Source: Candidatus Salinicoccus stercoripullorum
Lineage (GTDB): Bacteria; Bacillota; Bacilli; Staphylococcales; Salinicoccaceae
NCBI GenBank assembly: GCA_019113295.1
Contig: DXHR01000025.1
Coordinates: forward strand, 159,812-223,811
Length of the DNA: 64,000 nt
Reading direction: 5' to 3'
Below, piece by piece: positions 10,900 to 20,868 of this stretch (positions are counted from its first letter, which is position 1; every line of letters begins with the position of its first letter). A program made the translations under genes and the position numbers. The notes under the pieces are model-generated. The model was not told where the DNA came from. It was given only the letters and a program-made list of their open reading frames with translations, and did no database searches.

Positions 10900-11978
10900 T
10901 ACCGCCCTCTCAGCTCTTTCACTTTTTCAGAATCGATGCCCTTGATCAATTCTGTCAGCATCTTTTTGGCATGCAGGTAATCATTGTAATTTATGATTGA
11001 GTGACTGGTATGGATGTAGCGGGCACATATGCCGACTACGGCACTTACGACACCTTCTCCCGTAATGTGAATGCTGCCTGCATCCGTGCCGCCCGGCGAC
11101 TGGTAATATTGATGTTTGATATCGTTTCTTTCTGCAGTGTCAAGCAGATAGTCGCGCATCGGCTTAGACAGGATCATCGTCCTGTCCATGATCCGGATCA
11201 GCGTTCCTTCACCTATTTTACCAATATCATCATCTTTTCCGGCCATGTCATTTGCAGGAGAACAGTCCACCACAAACGCAATATCCGGCTTCACCATATT
11301 CGAGCTTGCCTTCGCCCCTCTCAGGCCCACTTCCTCCTGGACATTCGCCCCTATATATAGATCGCAATCCAGTTCAGCGTCTCTGAGCAGCTCAAGTACT
11401 TCGATTGCAATCAGGCATCCGTAGCGGTTGTCCCATGCTTTTGCCAACAGCTTATCAGTCCCTTCAAGCACCTCGAAATCCACATCCGGAACAACAGAAT
11501 CGCCGGGACGTATCCCCATCTCTTCCAGCTCCTCCATGGAATCTGCGCCGACATCAAGCAGCATGTCCTTGATGTCCGTTTTGCCGTCTTTCTCCCCTTT
11601 TCTGAAGTGCACAGGTACACTGCCGATGATTCCCGTAATCTCGTTGTCCTCCGACGTGCGGACCTTGAATTTATGGCTGAGCATGACATCAGTAGACCAT
11701 CCGCCGAGCGGTGTGAATTTGATCATACCATTCTTGGTGAGCTGGGTGATCATGAAGCCGACCTCATCCATATGTGCTGCCACCATCACCTTCGGCGCAT
11801 TTTCCCTGCCGGATTTCTTTACGGCGAAAATACCGCCAAGTCCATCAGTGATGATTTCATCGGCATATTTACCGAGTTCCGAACGCATGTATGCCTGAAC
11901 TTTGTCTTCAAATCCCGGAGCGCCGTGAAGTTCGGTCAATGTTTTCATTCTTTTTAAAGTTTTATCGCCAAGTTTCAT
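10899..11978 (-). CDS. M42 family metallo-aminopeptidase / glucanase (YtoP-like)
   Basis: AAHMDEVGFM, ANVQEEVGLRGA, SPGGTDAGSIH metal ligand motifs. Confidence 0.92.
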   Translation of the reverse strand: MKLGDKTLKRMKTLTELHGAPGFEDKVQAYMRSELGKYADEIITDGLGGIFAVKKSGRENAPKVMVAAHMDEVGFMITQLTKNGMIKFTPLGGWSTDVMLSHKFKVRTSEDNEITGIIGSVPVHFRKGEKDGKTDIKDMLLDVGADSMEELEEMGIRPGDSVVPDVDFEVLEGTDKLLAKAWDNRYGCLIAIEVLELLRDAELDCDLYIGANVQEEVGLRGAKASSNMVKPDIAFVVDCSPANDMAGKDDDIGKIGEGTLIRIMDRTMILSKPMRDYLLDTAERNDIKHQYYQSPGGTDAGSIHITGEGVVSAVVGICARYIHTSHSIINYNDYLHAKKMLTELIKGIDSEKVKELRGR

Positions 11979-12050
11979 TGTAATTCCCCTTTAAAATTCT
12001 ATTTTTTCCGGTCTCTGTGTTAAACTGACTCTGATGGGAGGGTTCAATAC

Positions 12051-12347
12051 ATGTCAAAATACATTAAGATTCTAACAGCAATTTTTGTGCTTACTGTACC
12101 GGTGCTCATATGGTTCAGAAAACACCAGCCGATACATCCCCAGAAAATTATCCAACAGCTTCACACGCAGTTTGAGAACATCTCATTCATTTCAATAGAC
12201 TACACGACCAGCACAAGGAAGCTCCTCGGAATAAACTGTGAAGTCTATACAGGTGTGCTGCATATCAGGAAGGATGATGCCACAGAAAGGTATCAGTTCA
12301 TCGCCGATGCCTTCACCGGAGAGATCATGGAGACTACTGCTTTGTAA
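12051..12347 (+). CDS. Small PepSY-like (YtzB-like) membrane-anchored protein
   Basis: N-terminal TM; C-terminal YQFIADAFTGEIMETTAL PepSY-like segment; position next to the M42 peptidase. Confidence 0.6.
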   Translation: MSKYIKILTAIFVLTVPVLIWFRKHQPIHPQKIIQQLHTQFENISFISIDYTTSTRKLLGINCEVYTGVLHIRKDDATERYQFIADAFTGEIMETTAL

Positions 12348-13554
12348 TTCCCATGATTTCTTCAAACGTTTCACGGATACGGTCGAGACCGATGAGTAAG
12401 CGGTCCCTGCTGGTAGCCACGTTGAAACGGAAATGCCCATTCTTTTTCACATCATATATTTTTCCCGGTGATACAGCAATTCCTCCGATTTCAACAAGTG
12501 CTTTATGTACTGTATCATCATCCAGTCCGGATTCTTCAAAACTGATCCATGCAAGATATGTCGCATCCGGTTTTTTGAAAGACAGCCACCCGGACATATG
12601 CTCCTCTATATAGTCCTCGATCAGCTGGAAGTTTTCCGCCAGATGTCTGTTCAGCTCGTCCACCCACTCACCGCATTCATTATACGCGGCTTCGATTGCC
12701 GCCAGGGCAAGTGAATTCGCAGCGCCTACTCCATATTTGGATCCGATGGTCTGATTCAGCTTTTTGCGGAAGACTGCATCTCTTGAGATAAAGTAGGAAT
12801 GCGGGATACTTGCCAGGTTGAACGTTTTTCCCAGACCGGTTGTCACAAGGATCCTATCTCCTTCTTCCATCAGTTCAACCATCGAAACAAATGTGCTCTT
12901 CGGTCTGACAAAATCCATGTGTATCTCATCACTTATCAGGAAAACACCGTTGGCCATGCAGATTTCACGGATTTTACGCAATTCATCCTCCGTCCATACT
13001 TTTCCTGTCGGATTATGCGGATTGCAGTGGATATAGACTTTTACATCATCCCTTTTACACAATGTTTCAAAATGATCGAAATCAAACGTGTAGCCATTTT
13101 CATCTTCTATGAATGGACAGTCCACAATTTTCCGCTCATTACCCTTCAGCTGACCAATGAAGGCATTGTAGCTTGGTGTCGTAAGGATCACCCCATCCCC
13201 TTTTGCGGAATGCTGTCTGACGACTTCCCCAACCGTGAAGAGCACAGACGGTGCATAGGAAATCTCCTCGTCCCGGAGTTCTATATCGAAACGGGATTTC
13301 CACCAATGTTTTACCGCGCCGTAAAATACCGGATTCTGCCATATAGTATAGCCGAAGATACGGTTGTCGATCCTTTGCTTCATCGCATCGGCAATCGGCT
13401 CCGCAATTTCAATATCCATGTCCGCAATCCAGAAAGGTTCCAGACCCTTTCTTCCGAACAGCGCATCAGTCCCCTCGTACTGGACACTGTATGTACCCTC
13501 TCGTGAGATATTTTTATTAAAATCGAATTTATCCAAAAAATCTCCTCCAAACAT
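12334..13554 (-). CDS. MalY/PatB-type PLP-dependent aminotransferase / C-S lyase
   Basis: FWIADMDIEIAEPI, HCNPHNPTGKVWTEDEL, ISDEIHMDF, RFNVATSRDRL. Confidence 0.9.
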   Translation of the reverse strand: MFGGDFLDKFDFNKNISREGTYSVQYEGTDALFGRKGLEPFWIADMDIEIAEPIADAMKQRIDNRIFGYTIWQNPVFYGAVKHWWKSRFDIELRDEEISYAPSVLFTVGEVVRQHSAKGDGVILTTPSYNAFIGQLKGNERKIVDCPFIEDENGYTFDFDHFETLCKRDDVKVYIHCNPHNPTGKVWTEDELRKIREICMANGVFLISDEIHMDFVRPKSTFVSMVELMEEGDRILVTTGLGKTFNLASIPHSYFISRDAVFRKKLNQTIGSKYGVGAANSLALAAIEAAYNECGEWVDELNRHLAENFQLIEDYIEEHMSGWLSFKKPDATYLAWISFEESGLDDDTVHKALVEIGGIAVSPGKIYDVKKNGHFRFNVATSRDRLLIGLDRIRETFEEIMGITKQ

Positions 13555-13630
13555 ATTGAATGCTGCATATCATTTCTCTATCATTTTATCATTCATTACT
13601 GAATAATACACGGCATTAAAAAAAGCACCT

Positions 13631-14263
13631 TCAGAAAGATGCCTTTATTCTGTATATTAAATTTCCTTTTGCTGAAAATTTCTCTTCATATTCCGTCCTG
13701 ATGTTATCCTCCGGCTCCGTCTCGTGGAGGTCCAGTATCACTTCATGGAAATCCATTCCGAACCGGTTCAGGCTGATCAGGCTGTACTCGAACAGCCCGC
13801 GGTTATCAGTCTTGAAATGGAGCTCGCCGTCAGGTTTCATAATCTGTCTGTACTGATCCAGGAAGGAACGGAAAGTCAACCGTCGTTTCTCATGGCGTTT
13901 CTTCGGCCATGGATCAGAAAAATTAAGATATATACGGTCCACTTCACCTTCACTGAAATACTCTTTGATCGTGTTTGCATCAAGTAGCACAAGACGCACA
14001 TTGGCAAGCTCCAGCTCCTGCACCTTTTCAAGCACTCGGATCATCACATTCTTATCCAGTTCGATTCCCACATAATTTATATCCGGATTCCGCTTCGCAA
14101 GTTCGGTGATGAATGTTCCCATTCCTGTACCGATTTCAATATGGAGCGGCTGCTTTGTTTCAAAGAATTCATCTATTCTGCCTGCGTATCCAGATTCAAC
14201 ATCAACGATATCATCATTCGACGACAGAAAATCCATCGCCCATGGTTTGTTTCGCATTCTCAT
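13631..14263 (-). CDS. trmB: tRNA (guanine-N7-)-methyltransferase
   Basis: IEIGTGMGTFI, LNFSDPWPKKRHEKRRLT. Confidence 0.95.
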   Translation of the reverse strand: MRMRNKPWAMDFLSSNDDIVDVESGYAGRIDEFFETKQPLHIEIGTGMGTFITELAKRNPDINYVGIELDKNVMIRVLEKVQELELANVRLVLLDANTIKEYFSEGEVDRIYLNFSDPWPKKRHEKRRLTFRSFLDQYRQIMKPDGELHFKTDNRGLFEYSLISLNRFGMDFHEVILDLHETEPEDNIRTEYEEKFSAKGNLIYRIKASF

Positions 14264-14300
14264 CGGCCATTCCCCACCTGAAAATAATTATTCATATGAT

Positions 14301-15092
14301 TTAAATAAAACGATTCCTATTAATAATCCTGTTGAGGAATAGAATCCAGTCGTTCATATCTTTAAACCTTTTGTGATCCTCATACCACTGGATCATTGTA
14401 ATTGCCTGTACCAGGGTATACCACTTCATACGCTTGAGCAGATCACGATCGAGCGGCTTTCCGTAATCCGCGAGCCACTCTTTCCATCTTCCGCTGTCCA
14501 CATAAGTATAAAGCAGCATCCCAAGGTCTATGGCGGGGTCTGCAATCATTGCACCTTCCCAGTCCACCAGAAAAAGCTCATCCTGATCGGACAGGAGCCA
14601 GTTGTTATGGTTTACATCTCCATGACATACTGTGCAGAATTGTTCATCAATCTTCGGCATCTCATTTTCCAGGTACTGGATAGCTGCACGAACAGTATGA
14701 TGAGCATTCACTTTCGGTGAAAGTGATGATTGTATCTTGTTCAATAACAAGTCCGGCAGCATGGGCTTCATGCCCAGCTTTTTGAGCATTGTCAGAAGAG
14801 GTCCTGATGTATGGATTTTTTTCATCAATGATGCCACTCTCTCCGAACACATCTCATCACGGTTCAGCTCCCGGCCATTTTTCCAATGTTGTGCTGTCAC
14901 TACTTCACCGGTCTCTATTCTTTTCGTCCAGACCAGCTTAGGTACGATACCTTCAGCTGACAACGCCGCAAGGAAAGGGCTGGCATTGCGTTTCAGGAAC
15001 AGCTTCCTGCCATCCTGCTCCGCCTTGTAGGCTTCGCCGGATGCTCCACCAACAGGGTCGAGTGTCCAGCCGAGCTGATAGAAATGCTCCAA
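14301..15092 (-). CDS. Aminoglycoside phosphotransferase-family kinase (YtmP-like)
   Basis: VCHGDVNHNNWLLSDQDELFLVDWEGA APH catalytic motif; adjacent to trmB. Confidence 0.88.
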   Translation of the reverse strand: MEHFYQLGWTLDPVGGASGEAYKAEQDGRKLFLKRNASPFLAALSAEGIVPKLVWTKRIETGEVVTAQHWKNGRELNRDEMCSERVASLMKKIHTSGPLLTMLKKLGMKPMLPDLLLNKIQSSLSPKVNAHHTVRAAIQYLENEMPKIDEQFCTVCHGDVNHNNWLLSDQDELFLVDWEGAMIADPAIDLGMLLYTYVDSGRWKEWLADYGKPLDRDLLKRMKWYTLVQAITMIQWYEDHKRFKDMNDWILFLNRIINRNRFI

Positions 15093-15316
15093 ATTCTACA
15101 CCTCTTTTCATCGTCAAAGAAAAAAGCGCTAAATACTCAAGGAATAAGATAGCGCCAGTTTCTGTTCGTGTCATAAATTTTATAGGGTTTCAAAGTTTAT
15201 TTCAAGGACTATTATTACGTCCGGTTTTGACAACACGGTGTCACCGGTCGGTAAAACCATATACTGTAAGCCTTTGAGCTCCCTGAAAATTAAAAGGGTA
15301 ATATTTCAGGTTAACA

Positions 15317-16165
15317 TTATTTAACCAGGTTTAATTTGTGAATGTTTGCATCAAACACTTCCTGGATACTTTTTGTAATCATTCCTCTTTGTCCGTTTCC
15401 GATAACCGTATCATCCACCTTGACGACCGGCGTGACTTCCTGGGTGGTGCTCGTGATGATTGCTTCATCTGCATCCAGCAGTTCTTCCACACTAAAACCG
15501 GCTTCTTCAACGGGGACATCCAGCTCTCCTGCAATCCTCAGCACTTCCTGCCTTGTGATACCGTTCAGGATGAGATTGTCTGCCGGATGGGTTTTCAATA
15601 TACCATTTCTTACGATGAAGACATTTGTCGACGAGCCTTCCGTCACCACTCCGTCCCTGTGCATTACTGTTTCATGGGCTCCGGCTTTCACAGCCCGCTC
15701 CTTCTCCATGACATTCGCCAGCAGGTTCAGACTCTTCACATGACACTTGAGCCATCTGTAGTCTTCACTTGTGATGACGTGTACTCCGTTCTCAGACTGT
15801 CTGTACGGACGCCTGGCCTCATTGATGTAGGCCAGAACGACCGGCTTCACATCAACAGGATAGGCATGGCTCCGGTTCTGGATCCCTCTTGAAACCTGGA
15901 TGTACAATGCTCCGTTCTCAATAGTGTTCCTTGCTTTCAATTCCGTTACAATATCCAGCAGCTCAGTGCGCTCCACACCTTCGATCTCGATTTCCGACAT
16001 ACTGTTCATAAGTCGGTCCAGGTGGCCGTCGAGCGTAAAGAACTCACCGTCATAATACCTGATGACTTCATAAACCCCGTCTCCGAAATAAAATGCGCGG
16101 TCCTGATACATGACTCTCAGTTCTTCATCTTCCTTGAATTCACCATTATAAAAACTAATTTTCAT
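15317..16165 (-). CDS. dat: D-amino acid aminotransferase
   Basis: Class IV aminotransferase motifs (YFGDGVYEVIRYYDGEFFTLDGHLDRL, GITRQEVLRIA). Confidence 0.92.
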   Translation of the reverse strand: MKISFYNGEFKEDEELRVMYQDRAFYFGDGVYEVIRYYDGEFFTLDGHLDRLMNSMSEIEIEGVERTELLDIVTELKARNTIENGALYIQVSRGIQNRSHAYPVDVKPVVLAYINEARRPYRQSENGVHVITSEDYRWLKCHVKSLNLLANVMEKERAVKAGAHETVMHRDGVVTEGSSTNVFIVRNGILKTHPADNLILNGITRQEVLRIAGELDVPVEEAGFSVEELLDADEAIITSTTQEVTPVVKVDDTVIGNGQRGMITKSIQEVFDANIHKLNLVK

Positions 16166-17576
16166 CCATCTCACCCTTTATACAGATTCTGTGCAGCGCT
16201 TCAAGATATATTTCGGTGGTCAGCAGCAGTTCATCCACTTTCATACGTTCATTTTTCTGATGCATCGTATCCGCAGTATCCTTGAACATTGCACCAAAGG
16301 CAACGCCCTTTTCCAGTGTTCTGGCATAAGTTCCGCCGCCGATTGTAAACGGTTCAGAATCATCATTAACATGATTGCGGTAGGAATCAAGCAGCACCTC
16401 TACCAAAGGATCACGCTTATCGACATAATGAGGTTCCTGGTGCGTGACATCTTCAATGATGAAACCATCTGGATGGATGGCTTTTTCAAGTTTTTTAATA
16501 CCTTTTTCAAAATCCAGTCCTTCAGGGTATCTGAGGTTGATACCGAAAATGCCGCCGTCGACCTCCGTATAATTGATCATGCCGGTATTTACCGTCGTAT
16601 TCCCAAGCTCATCGTGGGAATGGTCCATGCCGAATTTAGCGCCGTCAGCGTTATCCGTGATCCTTGATTCAGCAAAGTCCACAAAAGCAGTCGCATTATT
16701 GTCCAGATCGAGGTCACCCAGGAATTTGAGCAGGATGAATCCGGCATTCACGCCCGCCTCCGGTGTGGATCCATGGGCACTTTGCCCTGTTATAGAAAGC
16801 TTCAAAAAACCGTTGTCTATCTCATATTCACCATCGATATCATCGCGTCTCAGGAAGTCTTCGAAAGACTGTATCACTTCACTCATGTTCTGAAGCACTT
16901 TAAGTTTGGCCTCAGCCGCTTCAGGCACCATGTTATACCTTTCGCCCGAAATCAGGACTTTGAGCTCTATGTTGGGTTCTTCATCATCCAGGGATGTCTG
17001 CTTCTGGATGATATTGAATGTCGTAATTCCTTTTTCACCGTGGATGAGAGGAAATGCCGCATCCGGCGCAAAGCCTGCATCCGGCATTTCCTCTGATTTG
17101 AAATAGGCGTCAGTACACTGCCAGTCCGACTCTTCATCCGTCCCGATTATCAGGCGGGTACGGTATTTGAAATCCAGCCCCTCGGCGGCCAGGATTTTCA
17201 TAGCATAGTAGGCAGCCATCGTCGGCCCCTTGTCATCCTGCACACCCCTCGCTCTGATGATGCCATCTTCGAGCACGGGTTTGAATGGATCTGTATCCCA
17301 TCCACTGCCCGGGGGCACAACATCGACGTGCCCAAGGATGCCGAAAAGCTTTTCTCCCTGTCCGAGTTCCAGATGCCCTGCCAGGTTATCAATTTTTTTC
17401 CCGGTCATGCCGTCACGCTCTCCGAGGGAAATCATGTAATCCAGTGCCGCTTTCGGACCGTGACCGACAGGTGCGTTCCTGTCTGTTTCCCCCCTGACAC
17501 TTTCTATCTCCAGCAGGCCGAATAAATCTTTGATCAGATCATCCCTGTACCTGCTGACCAAACCTTTATAATCCAT
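16155..17576 (-). CDS. pepV: Dipeptidase PepV (M20 family)
   Basis: GILGHVDVVPPGSGW, GTDEESDW, GGGTYAR; overlaps dat. Confidence 0.94.
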   Translation of the reverse strand: MDYKGLVSRYRDDLIKDLFGLLEIESVRGETDRNAPVGHGPKAALDYMISLGERDGMTGKKIDNLAGHLELGQGEKLFGILGHVDVVPPGSGWDTDPFKPVLEDGIIRARGVQDDKGPTMAAYYAMKILAAEGLDFKYRTRLIIGTDEESDWQCTDAYFKSEEMPDAGFAPDAAFPLIHGEKGITTFNIIQKQTSLDDEEPNIELKVLISGERYNMVPEAAEAKLKVLQNMSEVIQSFEDFLRRDDIDGEYEIDNGFLKLSITGQSAHGSTPEAGVNAGFILLKFLGDLDLDNNATAFVDFAESRITDNADGAKFGMDHSHDELGNTTVNTGMINYTEVDGGIFGINLRYPEGLDFEKGIKKLEKAIHPDGFIIEDVTHQEPHYVDKRDPLVEVLLDSYRNHVNDDSEPFTIGGGTYARTLEKGVAFGAMFKDTADTMHQKNERMKVDELLLTTEIYLEALHRICIKGEMDEN

Positions 17577-17691
17577 GATCTCTCCCCCAGTGCTTATGTA
17601 GCGTAACCTTATTTTTCAATGATATATAAAGTTATGGACAAAAACAAGGAAACAGCGAAATTAATCACCGTTTCCCCGTCTTTTGCAAAAG

Positions 17692-18390
17692 TTATTTTTT
17701 ATCGTTTTCTTCATCGGTCACCACATGAATATTATGGCTGTCATCCTTGTCGCCTTTGTCATCGACGACTTCGGCATTTCCAGGCGTCTCCTTATTGAGA
17801 CCGCCGTGTGAAACTGCATCCTGAAGTTCTTCTTCCGGATGGATGCCGCCTTCTGACACCCATTCCTCGTTCATCTGTTCAGTGGTCAGCTGGCCTTCCG
17901 AGTCCATTCTGTCAGGCTTGGTGAAATGACCTTCACTGTCATCTACGCTGCTTGCGCCCTGGACAGAAGATATTTTACTGTTGTCGTTGCCCTCTTCGGC
18001 ATAATCATTCGCAGCTTCCCTGGAACCGCCCTTTCCAGCATTCATTTTTGATTTTGCTTTCTGCTGTGCTTCCTGGGCATAGGCTTTGGGATCTTGTTTG
18101 GCCCTTTCGACTTCGCTTTTCGCTTTTTCCTGCACATTCTGTGCATAACCTTTAGGGTCATCCTTCACTTTCTCAAATTCCTGCTTTGCTTTTTCCTGAT
18201 ACGGTGCCGTCTGTTCATTGAATTTGTTCTGCACATCCTGGGCGTAGCCTTTTGGGTCTTCTTTCACCTTGTTATATTCATTGACGACTGCGTCCCTGTT
18301 TTCTTTCTTTGATAATTGTTTTGCTGCAACTGCAAGACCGAGCATAGCTGCAACTTTCAATAGAGTTCCTGATTTTCTGGCCATATTCAA
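17692..18390 (-). CDS. YtxH-type protein with LEA/apolipoprotein-like tandem repeats and acidic tail
   Basis: Repeated VKEDPKGYAQDVQNKF / VKDDPKGYAQNVQEKAKSE / AKQDPKAYAQEAQQKAKSK. Confidence 0.6.
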   Translation of the reverse strand: MNMARKSGTLLKVAAMLGLAVAAKQLSKKENRDAVVNEYNKVKEDPKGYAQDVQNKFNEQTAPYQEKAKQEFEKVKDDPKGYAQNVQEKAKSEVERAKQDPKAYAQEAQQKAKSKMNAGKGGSREAANDYAEEGNDNSKISSVQGASSVDDSEGHFTKPDRMDSEGQLTTEQMNEEWVSEGGIHPEEELQDAVSHGGLNKETPGNAEVVDDKGDKDDSHNIHVVTDEENDKK

Positions 18391-18463
18391 AACACCTCTT
18401 ATATTTTATTTGTACTGTGTTTAATCTATGATAAATATTTACCCGTTCGGATAAGCCTTAAAC

Positions 18464-19153
18464 TTATTTTTTCAGATCATCAACCTCTTCTGTCGTAAGC
18501 CTGCGCCAGCTGCCTTCCGCAAGCTCTTCATCCAGTGTGAGCGTTGCAAATCCGACCCGCCTGAGGCCAGTCACCCGGTTTTCCAGATAACCGAACATCC
18601 TTTTGACCTGATGGTACTTCCCTTCGGTTATTGTCAGTTTCACCCTCCTGGCGGATAATTTCTCCGCCTCGGCAGGAGCAGTTGTAAAATCCTTCAGCGG
18701 AATTCCCTGTTCGAGCTTCTGGATTTCTGGATCTGATACATCTTTTTCAAGATCTGCAATATACGTCTTGCCTATCTTTTTCCGGGGACTGAGCAGTTCA
18801 TGTGCGAGCTGGCCGTCATCAGTGATGAACAAAAGGCCCGTGGTATCCTTGTCCAGTCTCCCCACCGGGAACATATCTTTTTTCTGAGGATGGTCAATGA
18901 TGTCCATCACCGTCGCTGTCCGCCCCGCTTCAGTGGACGAAATGACGCCGCCGGGTTTGTTCAGCATGATATAGATGCCCCGCTCCAGCAGGACCTCCAT
19001 ACCGTTCATAAGAATCTCCTCTTCTCCGGTGACTTCGGTTTTTGCATCCTTTACCATCTTTCCATCGACTGTCACTCCACCTTTTTTCAGAACCGCCTTT
19101 ACATCCTTGCGGCTGCCTGCACCGGAATTTGAAAGATATTTATCCAGTCTCAT
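18464..19153 (-). CDS. 16S rRNA pseudouridine synthase (RsuA/RluB family, YtzG-like)
   Basis: MRLDKYLSNSGAGSRKDVKAVLKKGGVTVDG S4 domain; FPVGRLDKDTTGLLFITDDG. Confidence 0.93.
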   Translation of the reverse strand: MRLDKYLSNSGAGSRKDVKAVLKKGGVTVDGKMVKDAKTEVTGEEEILMNGMEVLLERGIYIMLNKPGGVISSTEAGRTATVMDIIDHPQKKDMFPVGRLDKDTTGLLFITDDGQLAHELLSPRKKIGKTYIADLEKDVSDPEIQKLEQGIPLKDFTTAPAEAEKLSARRVKLTITEGKYHQVKRMFGYLENRVTGLRRVGFATLTLDEELAEGSWRRLTTEEVDDLKK

Positions 19154-19154
19154 A

Positions 19155-20789
19155 TTAAAGCACCTTCAGTTTCTTCCTGATTTTGTCAGCTCTTGAGCCG
19201 AGTATTTCATCCGCGAGCCCCGATCTGAAGGAAATGATCATATAGACAAGTGCGCCGAGCGGCACTGCCACTGCAAGAACAATGACTGAGTTCAGCTTCT
19301 CGCCGATATCAAGATTCAATATGAAAACATAATAGATGATTTCGACAACGAGCAGCATCACCAGGCTGTAGAGCCCGATTTCTGCAAGCGGCCTTAATAG
19401 CGGTCTGAAGTGGAACTTGCCGTATTTCCTGATGATGACGAAGTTGATCAGCACGCCGATTGACAGGGCGATGCCGGTCCCCATCACTGCACCGACTGTC
19501 TGGAACTGCATGATCAGCGGAATGTTGATTGCCGCTTTTATCGCCAGCATGCCCAATACGACATAAAGGGTCAGATTCTGCTTATCGATGCCCTGCACGA
19601 TTGAACATGTGACTGAGAACAGTGAAATGACCACACTGACCGGTGCATAGAACAGCAATATCTTTATGCCCATCTCATTATAGCTGTAGAACGACGTATA
19701 AAGCGGTGCTGACAGAATCATCATTCCGACTGCTGCGGGTATCGCGAAGAATAGCAGCATGAGGATCATCATTCTGATCTGATGGTGCACATCATCCATC
19801 CTGCCTTTATGGAAGTTTTTCGTGATGAAAGGCAGAATCGTGATTGCAAACGCAGATGCAAATGCCGTGGGAATCATGACGAGCTTGTGCGTGGTCAGGT
19901 TCAGCATGCCGAACCATGCATCATGATACTCTTCCGGCACGCCACCCATCGCAAGGCCGTTGTTGTGAGTCAGCTGATCGATGAACATCGTGAGGGGGAT
20001 GCTGATACCCACGATGATGAACGGAATACCATAACGGACGATTTCAGAATACATCTCCCTGTAAGAAAAATCATAATCCGTAGTATCCGCATCGACCATT
20101 CTCTGGATGTGCGGTTTCCTCTTCCTCCAGAAGTACCACAGTGTCGCAAGTGAACCGAGTCCTCCTATGAATGCTGCGAATACAGCCACTTCGTTCGCTG
20201 TCTGCACTGTTCCGTCAAGCATGTAGATGACAACAAATGAACCGCCGAGCAGAAAAAGTATGCGGAGTATCTGCTCGATTACAGAAGATGCACTCGTCGG
20301 TCCAAATGATTCGAAACCCTGGAATATGCCGCGCCATGTTGCCATGAACGGCACGATGATCACAGCTATGGCTACGACACGGATGATGCCCGTGATATCT
20401 TCTGTACTCCATCTGTGTTCACCTTCCCCAGAGGCGACCATCTGCATTTCAGCAATGAACGGAGCCGCAAAGTAAAGGGCGATAAAAGCAATGAATCCCG
20501 AGGACATCATCACTATGAGACTTGAACGGTACAGCTTCTGACTGGTGGCATATGCCCCGAGTGCATTGTACTTGGCCACATATTTTGAAACCGCCCCGGG
20601 CACACCTGCCGCTGCAATAGACAGCATGATGGTATAAGGAGTGTACGCGTATCCGTACAGGGCAAGATTTTCCTCACCGCCCATGATACTGTAGAATGGT
20701 ATAAGGTAGAGCATACCAAGCACTTTAGTGATTACTGTGGCAATCGTCAGCAGGAACGTGCCCCTCACTAATTTATTTGAATCAGACAT
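19155..20789 (-). CDS. Polysaccharide biosynthesis protein / MOP-type lipid flippase (YtgP/MurJ-like)
   Basis: About 14 TM segments; RGTFLLTIATVITKVLGMLYLIPFYSIMGGEENLALYGYAY. Confidence 0.88.
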   Translation of the reverse strand: MSDSNKLVRGTFLLTIATVITKVLGMLYLIPFYSIMGGEENLALYGYAYTPYTIMLSIAAAGVPGAVSKYVAKYNALGAYATSQKLYRSSLIVMMSSGFIAFIALYFAAPFIAEMQMVASGEGEHRWSTEDITGIIRVVAIAVIIVPFMATWRGIFQGFESFGPTSASSVIEQILRILFLLGGSFVVIYMLDGTVQTANEVAVFAAFIGGLGSLATLWYFWRKRKPHIQRMVDADTTDYDFSYREMYSEIVRYGIPFIIVGISIPLTMFIDQLTHNNGLAMGGVPEEYHDAWFGMLNLTTHKLVMIPTAFASAFAITILPFITKNFHKGRMDDVHHQIRMMILMLLFFAIPAAVGMMILSAPLYTSFYSYNEMGIKILLFYAPVSVVISLFSVTCSIVQGIDKQNLTLYVVLGMLAIKAAINIPLIMQFQTVGAVMGTGIALSIGVLINFVIIRKYGKFHFRPLLRPLAEIGLYSLVMLLVVEIIYYVFILNLDIGEKLNSVIVLAVAVPLGALVYMIISFRSGLADEILGSRADKIRKKLKVL

Positions 20790-20868
20790 TTAACATCCCT
20801 CTTACATTTAGAATAATATTCATTATAATCGAAAGTATTTAAGTTTCAAACCAAAAGGAGAGTTCCCA

